Positions 1-11,925 of a DNA stretch of 64,000 nucleotides are shown here, in pieces (positions within the stretch are counted from its first letter, which is position 1; every line of letters begins with the position of its first letter). The notes under the pieces were generated by a model. That model had not been told where the DNA came from and ran no database searches. It saw nothing but the letters and a program-made list of their open reading frames with translations. The DNA comes from Aplectana chamaeleonis (taxonomy: Eukaryota; Nematoda; Chromadorea; Rhabditida; Cosmocercidae): positions 558,322 through 622,321 of the forward strand of contig JAPDOI010000420.1 of the NCBI GenBank assembly GCA_029168955.1, read 5' to 3'. Made by a program: the position numbers and the translations under genes.

Positions 1-1689
1 AATGTAGATTTAAGGTACTGCTACGTGCCTTCATTAGAGGACATTTAACGAAGAAGTCAGTGAGATATTATACATCGAATAGCGATTCCTACGGGATTTG
101 ACTTTTCAGCAAAGACTTATGCTATCATATTCCAAGAAAGAAACGACATTCAAGTGTTATTTGTGCTAATATCAGTTTCAGGTTTTCCCAAAAAATTTTC
201 CGAGTGGGAAGTTCTATCGAATCTTGAAAAAAATCGAAAAACGAGAAGTTGCGTGACCTGGTTATGTGCCATTTTCAGCCTCCTAGAAAGTAAGAAATCG
301 ATTCTCAACGTAAGCAAATTTTACATAAATAGAGTCCATTTGGATATTTGCCCATGTCCGAGTCTTTAACCGAGAGCATAATTACGTCCAAGTCGCTGGC
401 ACTGTTTGTCACCAAAGGCAACACTGGCCGCAGACAGTTCTGCGCCCCGATGTTGAGACGATTTACCTAATTACTAGGACTTGTATGTATCCAGGTAATA
501 TAATTTCTCCTCCTAGCATCAATTTGAAGTGGTAGGCAGCATCGGGTTTCCAAAAATTTTAAGATGATTTTTAAGATGTTCTAGACCCGACGAGGTCCCA
601 TTTTCTGTCCCATGTTGTGTTGGAAATTCGAAAATAGCATTAGCAGCTGTAACAAAAAATAGAAATCTCTTGGGCCATTCACTCATTCCTGAGTTTTTAG
701 ATGAGGTTATAATCGAACCAGGGCGGGGCTCTACCCGACGAAAGGCAACCCCTGCCGTCCACATTTTGCATCTCCTGTGTTGGTGCAATTTTCTCGATAA
801 CTAGAACCCACTCATTCTAACAGTGAGCAATAGTATTTTCGGAACACCCAATCTCAGAGTACAAAAAAACATTTGGAAGTTATATCGCGATTTTTTAAAA
901 TTTAAAAATTTAGAGTTTTTAAGCAGATTTCCTCGAATTAGAGTCCTATTTCTTCTCTTTCTAGGAAAGCTGTAAAAACCAGCTAACAATGACTGTGCAG
1001 AGGACGTTTCGTAGACAGATATTCCAATTTTTGGAAGAGCTGAAGAATTTTTCGTTTGTTTTATGTTAGTCAAAACATGACTCTTCGGTCAAAAACAACA
1101 TTCTTGTTACTTCTCCTATCTCCAGTCGGGCTCATATGGGATTTAGACTCGAGGAATAGTTGTCAATTTAGTATACGCGCGTGAAGCGAACGCGTCACGC
1201 GCGTTCAGCACCAGACGCTTGGCTTCGGGCGAGACTTGACCACCACTATCCCTTTCTGGGGTCTCATCACACCTAAGCACCGAGACCCTAGCGCCGCTCT
1301 CAAGACCTACTACTACGCCACGGCGCGGCCTAGGCCGATTGGCTGCCGCCGAGCTTGCACGACTTCAGGTGGGGGGGGGGCAGGGCTGAACACGCGAGCT
1401 TGAAACCCTTACGCCCTTTTGCCGTCGCGGAAAATGCAGCTTCTGAGCTACAATGAAGCCAGTGTTTTGGATTACTAGAAAATGAGCCGGAAGTTGGCAA
1501 CTAGCTTCTTTCGACATGAGAATGCTGGCGAAATCGATTCGCGATCGGAACTGGTAATGAGAAAGTAAAGCGCGGCAAACGCTGCTATAGCGGTAATAAC
1601 GATCGAGAACTTTTCTCCTCCACCGCCGCGTTTTATTAATTTCCTTAGGAGCGGCATTTGACGCGGCAGCAAAGGTATGAAAAGGGCGT
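1..1689. other. no recognisable gene
   Basis: I see no open frame with convincing family similarity here. The segment is AT-rich with short poly-T runs, and contains a GC-rich stretch around 1,180-1,400 with CGCG-containing short repeats and a run of G near 1,371. Short open frames on both strands lack any domain signature. Confidence 0.4.
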
Positions 1690-2150
1690 TAGGCCAATGT
1701 TATATGTAGTTTTGCTACACGAGGTCGCGTCGCTCTCCACAGCGACAGCGACCGCCTCCCGCCCTTCAAATCTGTCGTTGTCGCAGTGCGCTGCACAGCG
1801 ACGAGTGCGAGTATGGAGCTTCGGGAACCGCTCTGCCCCTTAACAAATCACACGTATCGATCACACGTTGTTCAGACAGGTAATTGCAAGTAAACATGTT
1901 CTGCCACTTCGACAGGCATGTTTTAACATTAGGAGCCGATCGGTCCCCCGAAAGTCTATACCGCTATTCTGCAGCGACAGCGATAGGGCAACGACAGGCA
2001 TCGGCACATTTGCAGTATGTCAGCCCTCCACGACACCTCGCTGCGACAGTCACGTGACAACTGTTCCTACGATGGCCAGTGTCATTACTCCGATCCTGGT
2101 CCCGCATTTGTGCTAAATGCCATTACTGCCGCTCATGGCAGCGACAAGGT
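1690..2150 (+). repeat. MITE-like dispersed element, copy 1 (GCGACAGCGA-rich)
   Basis: The stretch carries repeated GCGACAGCGA motifs. It shares long near-identical blocks (for example GACAGGCATCGGCACATTTG and the CAGCGACAAGGTATAC end) with copies near 33.0-33.24 kb and 33.25-33.8 kb. The shared end also resembles the terminal inverted repeat of a small element at 43,989. No transposase frame is present, so it is read as a non-autonomous DNA transposon. Edges are approximate. Confidence 0.55.
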
Positions 2151-2159
2151 ATACACGTT

Positions 2160-2240
2160 TATACTCCCGCCGCCGAGAGGCGCGGCGTAGCGCGATCCTA
2201 TAATATCGATCGTGCCACGCCGAGCACGGCTGTGCGTAAC
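2160..2240 (+). repeat. GC-rich dispersed motif, copy 1
   Basis: A block beginning GTTTATACTCCCGCCGCCGAG and continuing into GGCGCGGC..CCTATA recurs near 18,995-19,120 (twice, plus orientation) and inverted near 19,980-20,030 and 20,190-20,255. It is probably a terminal part of a dispersed GC-rich element. Function unknown. Confidence 0.5.
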
Positions 2241-2654
2241 TGGGCCTGAGCACAACCAAATTTCTCCAGCCGCAAAGACCACACCTAGCTAATATTTATA
2301 GAGTAGTCATTGTAGATTAGTGAGCTCAATCGCTCCCGTCCGTATATCAAGTAACTGTTTCTCTGGAACGGGAGGGTTTTGGGAGCTGAAACCCTGATAC
2401 TGTCCATATCTGCCTGACAGCTACATAATAGATGCGAAAACGAGAGAATCGGTTTGTATTGGCTGGCCGATCAAGCCAGCCTATCGCACCGATGGAGCAC
2501 CTTGTACGGTGACGCAATACTTCACACGATCCAAGCGTGGGAGAACCCCAATTTGGGCGTGCGGTGAATAGGTCAAGATGGTGCTTTAATAGAGTGTGCT
2601 TCGAAAGATTTATCAGAAAAAGCAGCTTCTAATCAAAAGGTGATTGTGCCCTTC

Positions 2655-2800
2655 GATTATTCGAATTTCAAAAATTCGAATATGCTCTTCAAAATAATCG
2701 AATTTCGAGTATCATTCGAAACCCTGTTTTTGAAATATTCGAATTTCGAATACCATTCGAAAGTCTGTTATTGAAATATTCGAATTTTGAATATTACAAT
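2655..2800. repeat. TTCGAATA subterminal tandem repeats, left
   Basis: About three roughly 40-bp imperfect tandem units built on ATTCGAATTTCGAATA, each ending with a CATTCGAAA-type block, abut the left arm of the giant inverted repeat. Similar units abut the right arm at about 7,140-7,260, and related ones occur at 10,995-11,200. Confidence 0.6.
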
Positions 2801-4189
2801 ACTCGCCCTAATTTACTCAAAGAAGTCGCGAAAGTCGCGACTTTTGCGACTTTTCGCCATAACTCGTTTCTTTCTCCATTTTTCCCTATTGTGTGTGGTA
2901 CCATTCGAAAGCAAACGTCGCCCTCTATCCGATTCGATAAAGAAGTTCTGAGAAAGTCCATTTTCGTACTGCTCGCCTACTCGAAGTACCTGAGGTGAGC
3001 CATAAACGGGCGCTCCCGAGATAATTACTCTCCTGTCGGCGAACGCATGCATGCCCACGAGAAGTCGACAGAGTTAGTCACTCACGTTCTTTCGTAGAAA
3101 CATTGTAAATAGAGATTGGCAGAGTAGTTGTTTCACGGAATAAAATTCAATTCACTGGCATTGAGGTTCAAACTTTAAAATGTAATGGCTTTTTCTAAAT
3201 TCAGCTGAGGGGCTGCTGAATTGTCACCGCACACTTTCCGCTAATTCGGAGATTTTCGCAAACTTCCCACTTCATTTTCAAGGCGAAATTCGTGACCTTT
3301 TGAATAGCTATTCTCACTCATGTATGCACAATAATTAACTGAATATAATTATGATTTTTTTCGTTTTTTTTTTGGAAATTTTCAATTTCTTTCAGATTTT
3401 GAGAATTCGAGTTCAGTTCAAAAATTTCGCATCTGATTCAATTTTTAACATTGGAAACTTATTCAAAGTTCGGAAGTTCTGCGTTTTATTCAAAATTAAT
3501 CGTGATTTTGAACTTCCCTTTTTTTTCAAACTTTCGATTTGATTTTTTTTTGGGAAACTCTTGCTTATTCAAAGTTTTGGGAGCTCGGTAATATGTTCAA
3601 CTTTTTAATACTACAAATTCAATCAATTTCAATGATTCAGAATGTAATTCAATTTTATTTCTGATTTTCGAATTCGATTCTTTTCTGATTTTCTAGTCGG
3701 CAGTTGATTCAAATTTTTAACACCGCAAATCTACTCGAATCTCAAAATTCTGAATTTAATTCGAATTCACTCCTGATTATTGAATTCTGATTTTCTATTT
3801 GCAAAGTTCTGAATTTGTTTCAGATTTTGAAAATATATATATTTAAATTTTTATAAACTGAGTTTGATTAAAATTTTGAAACCTAAAATTTAAAGCGAAC
3901 TTTAAAATTCCGAACTGTCCAAAATTTTGAATTTATTCAAAATTTCGGATGTAGTTCAAATTTTGAGAGTTAGACAAACTTTTCAGCATTTGGAAACATT
4001 GTTGAAGAATAAAAAGAGCGAATCCTGTCGAATTTTTCATTTTTCGTCGCGATATTAATTCATATTAAATGTATTTAATATTTTGTTTTCTTTCTTTTCT
4101 TTTTTAATTTAAAAATCTTCAATTTCACCTATTTATTGTTTTTATCATTTTTATGTATTGAATACAATTTTCTTGAATACCTATTTATA

Positions 4190-4405
4190 ACTTTATTCAA
4201 GCCACTGATCGATCTAAAAAGCACCCAGAATTGCAGAAGTTCCAAGATTTTAGAAGTACTAGGGCTTCTACGAGTGGTGGTGTACAGATTTGGAGCCTTG
4301 CCAACGCTAGCCCTGTGCGTGACCCTTCATCCCTCGCTGGCCATTTACCAACGCGGGCTGGCCTTCTCCGCCGCCACTGACCAGCACATATCGACTGGAC
4401 GGCCC
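4190..4405 (+). repeat. 200-bp module, copy 1 (left arm)
   Basis: This GC-richer module contains GGCTTCTACGAGTGGTGGTG and CCTCGCTGGCC. It is present here, again in the same orientation in the spacer of the giant inverted repeat (about 4,692-4,890), and inverted in the right arm (about 5,165-5,375). It stands out in base composition from the AT-rich arms around it. Confidence 0.75.
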
Positions 4406-4691
4406 ACACGAGACCGAAATATGGAAGAATCTTCAATAAATATGCGTTCCCATACACTCCGCGGTCAAAATTAAGACGACTTCAGAGAATTTTTAAACCT
4501 TTTTCTTAATTCAAAATTTAAATTTTTTTTAGAGTTCATGAAAATTTTATCAAAATTTATATTATTCTAAATGTTTCCAATGTACGTTTTTTTCTGTAAG
4601 AATTTCGAATTTTTTCATCCATCATATTTATTATATTAAATATTTTTAAGCATTATTCACTAATTTCTTGAAAATTTATTTTACTAGCTAT

Positions 4692-4890
4692 TAAAGCCAC
4701 TTATAGATCCAAAATGCATCTAGAATGGCAGAAGTTCCAAGTTTTCAGAAGTTCTAGGGCTTCTACGAGTGGTGGTGTACAGATTTGGAGCCTTGCCAAC
4801 GCTAGCCCTCTGCGTGACCCTTCACCCCTCGCTGGCCGGCCCATTTACCAACACGGGCTGGCTTTCTCCGCCGCCACTGATCAACACATA
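4692..4890 (+). repeat. 200-bp module, copy 2 (spacer of inverted repeat)
   Basis: A diverged direct repeat of the 4,190 module lies at the centre of the palindrome. The inverted repeat therefore carries three module copies (two direct, one inverted), which suggests that a duplication of the module accompanied formation of the palindrome. Confidence 0.75.
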
Positions 4891-5164
4891 TCGACTCGAA
4901 ATTAGTGAATAATGCTCTAAAATATTTAATATAATAGATATGATGGATGAAAAAATTAGAAATTCTTACAGAAAAAAAACGTACATTGGAAACATTTAGA
5001 ACAATATACATTTTGATAAAATTTTCATGAACTCTAAAAAAAATTTAAATTTTGAATTAAGAAAAAGGTTTAAAAATTCTCTGAAGTCGTCTTAATTTTG
5101 ACCGCGGAGTGTATGGGAACGCATATTTATTGAAGATTCTTCCATATTTCGGTCTCGTGTGGGC

Positions 5165-5375
5165 CGTCCAGTCGATATGTGCTGGTCAGTGGCGGCGGAG
5201 AAGGCCGGCCCGTGTTGGTAAATGGCCAGCGAGGGATGAAGGGTCACGCACAGGGCTAGCGTTCGCAAGGCTCCAAATCTGTACACCACCACTCGTAGAA
5301 GCCCTAGAACTTCTAAAATCTTGGAACTTCTGCAATTCTGGGTGCTTTTTAGATCGATCAGTGGCTTGAATAAAG
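5165..5375 (-). repeat. 200-bp module, copy 3 (right arm)
   Basis: Reverse complement of the module at 4,190-4,405, with only a few substitutions between the two arm copies. The open frames crossing it on both strands are consequences of the repeat and show no domain. Confidence 0.75.
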
Positions 5376-7312
5376 TTATAAATAGGTATTCAAGAAAATT
5401 GTATTCAATACATAAAAATGATAAAATCAATAAATAGGTGAAATTGAAGATTTTTAAATTAAAATGAAATGAAACAGAATATCAAATAAATTCAGTATGA
5501 AATAATATCGCGATGAAAAATGATGAATTCGACAGGATTTGCTCTTTTTATTCTTCAACAATGTTTACAAATGCTGAAAAGTTTGTCTCACTCTCGAAAT
5601 TTGAACTACATCCGAAATTTTGATTAAATTCAGAAATTGGGACAGTTCGAAACTTTAAAGTTCGCTTTAGATTTTAAGTTTCAAAATTTTAATCAAACTC
5701 ATTTTATCAAAATTTAATAAATATATAATTTCAAAATCTTAAATAAATTCAAAAATTCGCAAATAAAAATCAGAATTCAATAATCAGAAATAAATTTGAA
5801 TTAAATTCAGAGTTTTAAGATTCAAATAGGTTTGCGGTGTTAAAAATTTGAATCAACTGCCGACTTTTCAAAACATGAAGCAGTCAAGAGACCTATGAAA
5901 AACCTGAAATATATTTGAAAATCCGAAAAAAAGAGAATTTTCAAATCATAAATAGATTTGGATTTCGAGGTTAGAAATAAATTTGGAATAAACTTGAAAA
6001 AAATTTGGATTTCAAAAATCAGAATTGAATTTGAATTAAACTTAGAATTTTTATAATTCGACTAGTTTTCTAATGTTAAAAATCGAATTAATTGCGGTTT
6101 TCGTTCTAAATTCAAATTAACAAAATTTGAGACAAGTCGCAAATAAAAAAACCGAAAAAACTTGTTGTTAAATTCAATTGATTATTACGCAGATTCTATT
6201 GAAGTGGATACAAATTGTTGTCGCCTGCGTGGAGTGGGTTTCGAAACCTGAAATGAATTCGAAAATAAGAAAAAAAAATTCAATTACATTCTGAATCATT
6301 GAAATTGATTGAATTTGTAGTATTAAAAAGTTGAACATATTACCGAGCTCCCAAAACTTTAAATAAGCAACAGTTTCCCAAAAAAAAAAATCAAATCGAA
6401 AGTTTGAAAAAAAAGGGAAGTTCAAAATCACGATTAATTTTGAATAAAACTCAGAAATTCCGAACTTTGAATAAGTTTCCAATGTTAAAAATTGAATCAG
6501 ATGCAAAATTTTTGAATTGAACTCGAATTCTCAAAATCTGAAAGAAACTGAAAATTTTCAAAAAAAATGAAAAAATTATAATTATATTCGGTTAATTATT
6601 GTGCATACATAAGTGTAAATGGCTATTCAAAAGGTCACGAATTTCGCCTTGAGAATGAAGTGGGAAGTTTGCGAAAAATTCTCCGAATTAGCGGAAAGTG
6701 TGCGGTGACAATTCAGCAGCCCCTCAGCTGAATTTAGAAAAAGCCATTACATTTCAAAGTTTGAACCTCAATGCCAGTGAATTGAATTTTGTTCCGTCAA
6801 ACAACTACTCTGCCAATCTCTATTTACAATGTTTCTACGAAAGAACGTGAGTGACTAACTCTGTCGACTTCTCGTGGGCATGCATGCGTTCGCCGATAGG
6901 AGAGTAATTATCTCGGGAGCGCCCGTTTATGGCTCACCTCAGGTACTTCGAGTAGGCGAGCAGTACGGAAATGGACTTTCTCAGAACTTCTTCATCGCAT
7001 CGGATAGAGGGCGACGTTTACTTTCGAATGGTACCACACACTATAGGCAAAAATGGAGAAAGAAACGAGTTATGGCGAAAAGTCGCAAAAGTCGCGATTT
7101 CGCGACTTTCGCGACTTCTTTGAGTAAATTAGGGCGAGTATTGTATTCGAAACCGCTTTTTACGAAGTATTCGAAATTCGAATATTGTTCGAAAGCCCGT
7201 TTTTGAAATATTCGAATTTCGAATATTATTCGAAAACCAAAATTTTCAAAGTCCGAATCTTGAATGATTCTAAATTCGATAAATCATTCAATTATCTGAT
7301 CTGCACTTTTAA

Positions 7313-7797
7313 AAGGCAGTGCTCACGACAAATGTGTTTCAGTTTCCACAAGGAATGGGTAGTGGAGGGGCAAACTGTAACGTTGACGTCGAAAGAACGC
7401 ATGAAAACGAGCCACGAAAAGCTCCAAAAAAGCCCGAAGTTGCCAATTCGAGCGCAAGGCAAATCCCAAAAGCGCAACGCACGCCCACCGACGTGAACAA
7501 ATGAATGTTTGAGATCGTGAGATAGGCGATGATTTCCAATCATTAGCCTCGTTCTTCCCTTCATTCTCAACTTCTCTCTTTACTCAGGTCAGCTCGTATA
7601 CATCGGCTGCAAAAGATGGAAGTTACAAGCCTCAGACAACTCGTCCACCATGTTTCCTTAGCTTAATGTTGGAGGGACCATAACTCCGTTCCCAGAAGGT
7701 CTTGTACGAATTCAGAGACATCATTGGAATCAACATGGAGCCGTTTTCAAGATAGGCGGGAGAACAGAAAAACCATTTTTATCGTGAACACTGCCTT
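7313..7797 (+). mobile_element. MITE with AAGGCAGTG termini, copy 1
   Basis: This 485-bp element begins AAGGCAGTGCTCACGA and ends TCGTGAACACTGCCTT, an inverted pair. A second copy of matching structure lies at 12,447-12,934 and shares most internal sequence. Flanks are TTAA/TA-rich, compatible with a TA or TTAA target duplication, but this copy has an extra A on the left. No transposase is encoded. A shared short open frame lacks an ATG and is not taken as a gene. Confidence 0.7.
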
Positions 7798-7934
7798 TAA
7801 TCGTTTTCATTTATCACTCTGACCATTTGCTGGGCTTTGGAACTTGAAAAAAAAGCCATTTATAACCTAAAAATGTATAAAAATTCAATGCTGTGAAAAA
7901 AACTGCTATAGTGTACGCTGAGCTTTCAACTTTC

Positions 7935-8460
7935 AAACTTGAGCTTTCAACTTCAAAATTGAATAGGAGCTAGCTGCATCCATTTCCTGCATCTTGATCA
8001 GAAATCAGCTCCCTAGCTGATCGAATAGTGCTCTTCCGAAATCGTGGACGCCAACTGAAAAAAATAAAGGAGATTAACAGTTTTTCGACTAAAATCACGA
8101 GGTCTTCGCCACTTTTCTCGAGTGTCGAGAAACCATTCCAAATCATTATTGAATGCATAGTATAGTTGTACAATTTCGAAAAAAATTTCGAACGAACGAA
8201 AATCGAAAAAATTTCGAACGAACGAAATTTGAAAAAAAAAATCGTTCGACGAATTTTCGAAGGAACGAAAACGAACGAAAAAAATTTCGAAATCTGTTTC
8301 GAAAATTTCGTTCGTGTACAACTATAGTGCATAGACAAGTTTTTTACGCTCTTTTCAATGGAGAAAAATCGCATCTCCACAGTTATTCTGAAAGCCGATT
8401 TCGGAATCGCAGGGTTGCGTATGGGCAAGTTAAAGCCAAACCTGCACCCCAGTTTCATAC
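7935..8460 (+). repeat. dispersed repeat copy 1 (diverged)
   Basis: Diverged relative of the two near-identical copies at 53,392 and 55,378. It shares the AGCTCCCTAGCT block, the CGTGAACGCC-like block (here CGTGGACGCC), AGGAGATTAACA and an AACCATTC...AAACCA-like segment. It is interrupted by a palindromic insert at about 8,161-8,328. Confidence 0.55.
8161..8328. mobile_element. palindromic insert rich in CGAACGAA
   Basis: The insert starts TATAGTTGTACA and ends TGTACAACTATA, a perfect 12-bp terminal inverted repeat. In between are repeated TTTCGAACGAACGAAA motifs on both strands. It sits inside the dispersed repeat that starts near 7,935, so it is a secondary insertion. No target duplication is clear. 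Confidence 0.6.
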
Positions 8461-9465
8461 TATACTTTGTATGCGTGTGCTATGTCACTACATTCCAAGC
8501 GCTTTTTGTCCAACACCCGCCTCATTCAAGCTAATACGATGTCGAAAATTCCCTGTTTCAACGACCCTACAAAATGTTTTTCCGCCCAGCGATGATATTG
8601 CTTCGGATAATCAGGACTAATAAGAACTCAGACGAATAGGAGCTCGACGCCCACTCAGATTCGCCCATTTTCCCAAAGACACGCGAAAGGCATGTGCTCG
8701 CCCTCATGACACGAGAGCGTGTCTATCGCAGACATGAGGGCGGGATGGTGCCTATCACGGGCGCAGCGTGCCTCCAAAAAGGGCTCTACGCCCAAGACGC
8801 TAATTTCCTATGAAGCATACGACGCGCTTGTAAGCCAGATCTCAAATGACTGCAGTACCCTAGGTTCAATTACCTAAGTTTGGGGTACCTGACCCCCCTC
8901 ACCACTGGAGGGCCCGCTCCGTGCACTGACCGCGTCGCGTGACTGTGTGCCAGCCGCGTTGCGAGCCGGTGCTTGTGTATATTCTTGGAACACAAAAAAA
9001 CTCCCAGGGGCTTGTTTTCTGGCACGAGACAGCTGCTCGCCCACTACTCTCACTACAGCGGGCGACAAAATTTCGGATTTTGCGCTCCACGACCACTATT
9101 CCGCTGGCGATGCCGGCTTTTCAGCGGGCCGTGGAGCGGGTTTCTGTCTGAGCATCAGATATTTGCATACTAAATAGAAAACCTATTTCGAGCTCATTAG
9201 ATACTGCGGAAACGTACAATTCAAAACTGAACCAACCCTGGGAGAAAAATATGGATTTGATTGTTGAAATAAGCATAAATCGACCCAACATAAGAACTTA
9301 GATAGCAGATAAATACAGTTGAAATCAATTATTATTTTATAGAACTAGAGCCAAGAGTTTTCGAAGACTTGGTAATGAAACATAAAGCCTGGCTTGTTCG
9401 AATACGTCCGGGTGGAGCAAGCAGCGGAGCGAACTGTCATAGCCAAATATAACGATGATAAGGAT
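8461..9465. other. no recognisable gene
   Basis: I see no supportable gene. A short inverted pair lies at about 8,700-8,742 (GCCCTCATG / CATGAGGGC). The phrase TGCGTGTGCTATGTCA..ACATTCCAAGC near 8,470 recurs diverged near 12,040-12,110, so part of this is another dispersed repeat. Confidence 0.35.
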
Positions 9466-9630
9466 TTTAAAGGACGCAATATGCAACTATTACGGTGGTC
9501 CCACCACGATTCGCCACTGAGAAACTTTAAAGGACGCAATATGCAACACCCTCGGTGGTCCCACCACGATTTTTCACTGAGAAAGTTTATAGGACGCAAT
9601 GTGCAACAGCTATGATGGTCCCACCACGAT
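9466..9630 (+). repeat. 60-bp tandem repeat, about 2.7 copies
   Basis: Units start TTAAAGGACGCAATATGCAA and recur with a 60-bp period at about 9,466, 9,526 and 9,586. Each contains the palindrome GGTGGTCCCACCAC. Because 60 is a multiple of three, an open frame with a 20-residue repeat crosses it, but the frame shows no domain and is probably incidental. Confidence 0.8.
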
Positions 9631-10317
9631 AGCAGTGCTGTGCCCGCCCCCCCTAAACCTCACTCTCTTTTCGCGACCTTCTCTGTGTATTGTGTGAAAC
9701 AATAACGCGCTCTGACTCATGGAATCGAAAATTGCGGGAAATCGGTCAGACGTCGGTCAGACACCCCACCACGCCGCTTATTATATGTAAGGATAAGGAG
9801 ACTTTGACAGCATGAGCCCCATAAGCATTACTTCGGCTGGCTCAAAATGAGTTAGCTAGGCTATATATGTGTCACTAGGGATAGTTGCCAGAGACGACAT
9901 GGGTGATATTCTAGTGAATGCAAATTGCCGATAGCACTTGATAGCCTGTGGCTTGTAGCCGGCGTTGATCGAGGGAAGCATGGTCCCGACCAGGGCTGTG
10001 CGGAAACATCGGTTTTATGATTTCTGTTTTCCGGCCGTTTTGGCCATTCTGTTTCTGTTTTTTGAAGAAATTAGCGAAAACCAGAAAACATCTAGAAAAA
10101 CCAGCTTTGTGGAACAGTGCAGCTTATTCAGTAGTTTTCGAGGCTTAGCTCTTATTTGTGGTCAATGTTGTGATTGCTGCTGAATTCAGGTTCCGCCATG
10201 AAAGCAGTTGTTGTGGTATCCCCATGAGGAGGTAGATCTGGTCATCAAAAAAATTATTTATAGGTGAAAAGTCGGAGGAAAAACGCTCAGGAACAAGATA
10301 CTGCTGGTAGCCGTTCT

Positions 10318-10575
10318 GCCCACAATTGACCGTATTTCTATAAATGCTTGTTTTGTCGCCATTTGTATTGCTCTTACACCCTATTCATACTTTTGCGAAC
10401 CGGCAAATGTTGCGGCTTATCAGTAGAAAATGAGAAATCGGATGTTTGATAACGGTACCAGACGTCTAATCCCTCATTTTTCTACTGATTTTCCGTTACA
10501 TTTGCCGCTTTCAGAAAAAGATGAATAGGATGTGAAAAAACCAGCATTTATGAGAATCTGTCTAGTTGGGGGCGA
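10318..10575. mobile_element. foldback/MITE-like hairpin
   Basis: Arms of about 110 bp pair around a centre near 10,450. CCTATTCATAC, GGCAAATGTTGC and AGTAGAAAATGAG on the left mirror CTCATTTTTCTACT, ACATTTGCCGC and GATGAATAGG on the right. The outer pairing (TATAAATGC / GCATTTATGA) extends it. No coding potential. Confidence 0.6.
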
Positions 10576-10994
10576 GCGCACACCCATCAATTGACCGTTC
10601 CAACTTGTTTTGTGCGTTTTTTCCTGTCATTCTTCTCTTTTCTCGTTTTTGTGATGGTCAGAACGGCATTCTCATGGAGAGAACTCAAGAATCGATTCCA
10701 TCGCGAAGCCTGCTCACGTACTCGTTCAGTAGTACTTCAGCACAAAAGAGGTTGCATCGCAAGGCAGACATCGAATTCAACCGTTCGCTGTCAGCAACAG
10801 CTGCTGCTAGTAGCGGTTTATGATTACGACACATGCTTGAAATGAAGCCCTCGATATTGGCAGCAGCTGGTGCTGTAGGCTGGGGTTGAATTCGGTTTCG
10901 GACCTGGGATACAACCCCCAATGTGCTGACGTACTGGCATGCTCTGGGACTTTCACCCGATCTATGGTCAATAAATAGTATAGTTGTGCCCTGG

Positions 10995-11200
10995 ACGAAA
11001 ATACCAAATAGCGAATAGATTCGAATGACCCTTTTTTTAATGTCCGATTTTTGAATAGATTCGAATGACCTGTTTTTTTAAGGTCCGATTTTTAAATATA
11101 TATCCGAATGACCCTTTCTTTCCGAGGTCCTAATTTCGAAAAGATTCAAATAAAGTCGACTCGAATATGTTCGAATAATTTTTCGAATATTTCAAAGCGA
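10995..11200 (+). repeat. tandem TTCGAATGACC repeats
   Basis: Three or more roughly 50-bp imperfect units contain AATAGATTCGAATGACCC, poly-T and GGTCCGATTTTT. They are related in motif to the TTCGAATA arrays beside the giant inverted repeat. Confidence 0.6.
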
Positions 11201-11631
11201 CAGACTTAAAACAGGCCATGTGAGCTGTCAATAGGATCCTCTAGTTCAAAGTGAAACTTACTGCCACTGATCGTGTATGCGCCTGTATGCTACGTACCTT
11301 TCCCTCACACTTTCCCGCTGCTTCTATCCTCGCTCCGCACAAACACACGAAGGAGAGAACTTGATTTGCCTCCGAAACAAAGGATAACTACAAGAGAAAA
11401 CCCGAGCGACACAAATCGGATCAAAATCTCAAGCAGATTGGAGTCCTGACGCTTTCCAAACACCTTTCAGACCATACTCATGATCCTTGAACACTTCGGC
11501 CTTAAAAAGAAAATTTCAGTGGAAATTTAGCCGAGTTCCACCATGCCACCTATGTAATTAACAAAATGCCGATTGAGACAATTGATCAAATAAAAGACCT
11601 CGCGTACGTAGTAGATAACACACTCTCGTTT

Positions 11632-11925
11632 GATCCTGGTGAGCCTGGTGAGAAGAGCTATCCAACGGTCTAATGCATGCTGGAGTTTAAGTCCAAACCT
11701 AGAAGTTTGGTGTGCCATACATTGTACAATTAGAGTGTGCGGCTGCACAGCGCTACGTGCACAGTATAGCGGTCTGGAAATAACAGTCCAAACTCTTCCT
11801 GTTTGGATTCAAACCCTAACAATTACTAAGTATATTTCTGGATTGTCCTCTTCACTGGAATTTTAAATAACTTTTCAGACTTGAAAAAAAGTTGATTAGG
11901 AGGAAAGTTATTAAAAAAGGACGCT
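11632..11925 (+). repeat. dispersed repeat, inverted partner of 16,417-16,722
   Basis: This block of about 300 bp contains TGTACAATTAGAGTGTGCGG, GTATAGCGGTCTGGAAATAA and GAGGAAAGTT. It matches the reverse complement of 16,417-16,722, so the two copies bracket the 13-kb foldback and the 15-kb minisatellite in inverted orientation. Confidence 0.75.

Larger units (their letters stand above)
2790..7146. repeat. giant inverted repeat (foldback), about 4.4 kb
   Basis: The left arm (about 2,790-4,670) reappears as its reverse complement in the right arm (about 4,899-7,146). Anchors include GTCGCGACTT...GAGTAA at 2,813/7,127, CGCATGCATGCCCACGAG at 3,044/6,880 and the AGACGACTTCAGAGA block at 4,478/5,088. 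The arms are almost identical over long stretches. The right arm is about 370 bp longer because of unmatched sequence around 5,870-6,240. Much of the arms is AT-rich degenerate TTCAAAATTC-like sequence with no transposase frame. It could be a foldback or MULE-like non-autonomous transposon, or an inverted duplication; the arm termini are not sharply defined. Confidence 0.85.

Noticed and set aside
4136..4474. 112-residue frame repeated at 5,092-5,430 on the other strand
   Set aside because: The duplication comes from the giant inverted repeat; no domain and low-complexity N-terminal region.
7319..7504. Similar 61-62 residue frames shared by the two AAGGCAGTG MITEs (also 12,453-12,641)
   Set aside because: They share sequence by common descent, begin with GTG inside the terminal repeat rather than ATG, and show frame-neutral differences; no evidence for coding.
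9394..9615. 73-residue frame with a 20-residue repeat
   Set aside because: Produced by the 60-bp tandem repeat; no known domain or splice context.
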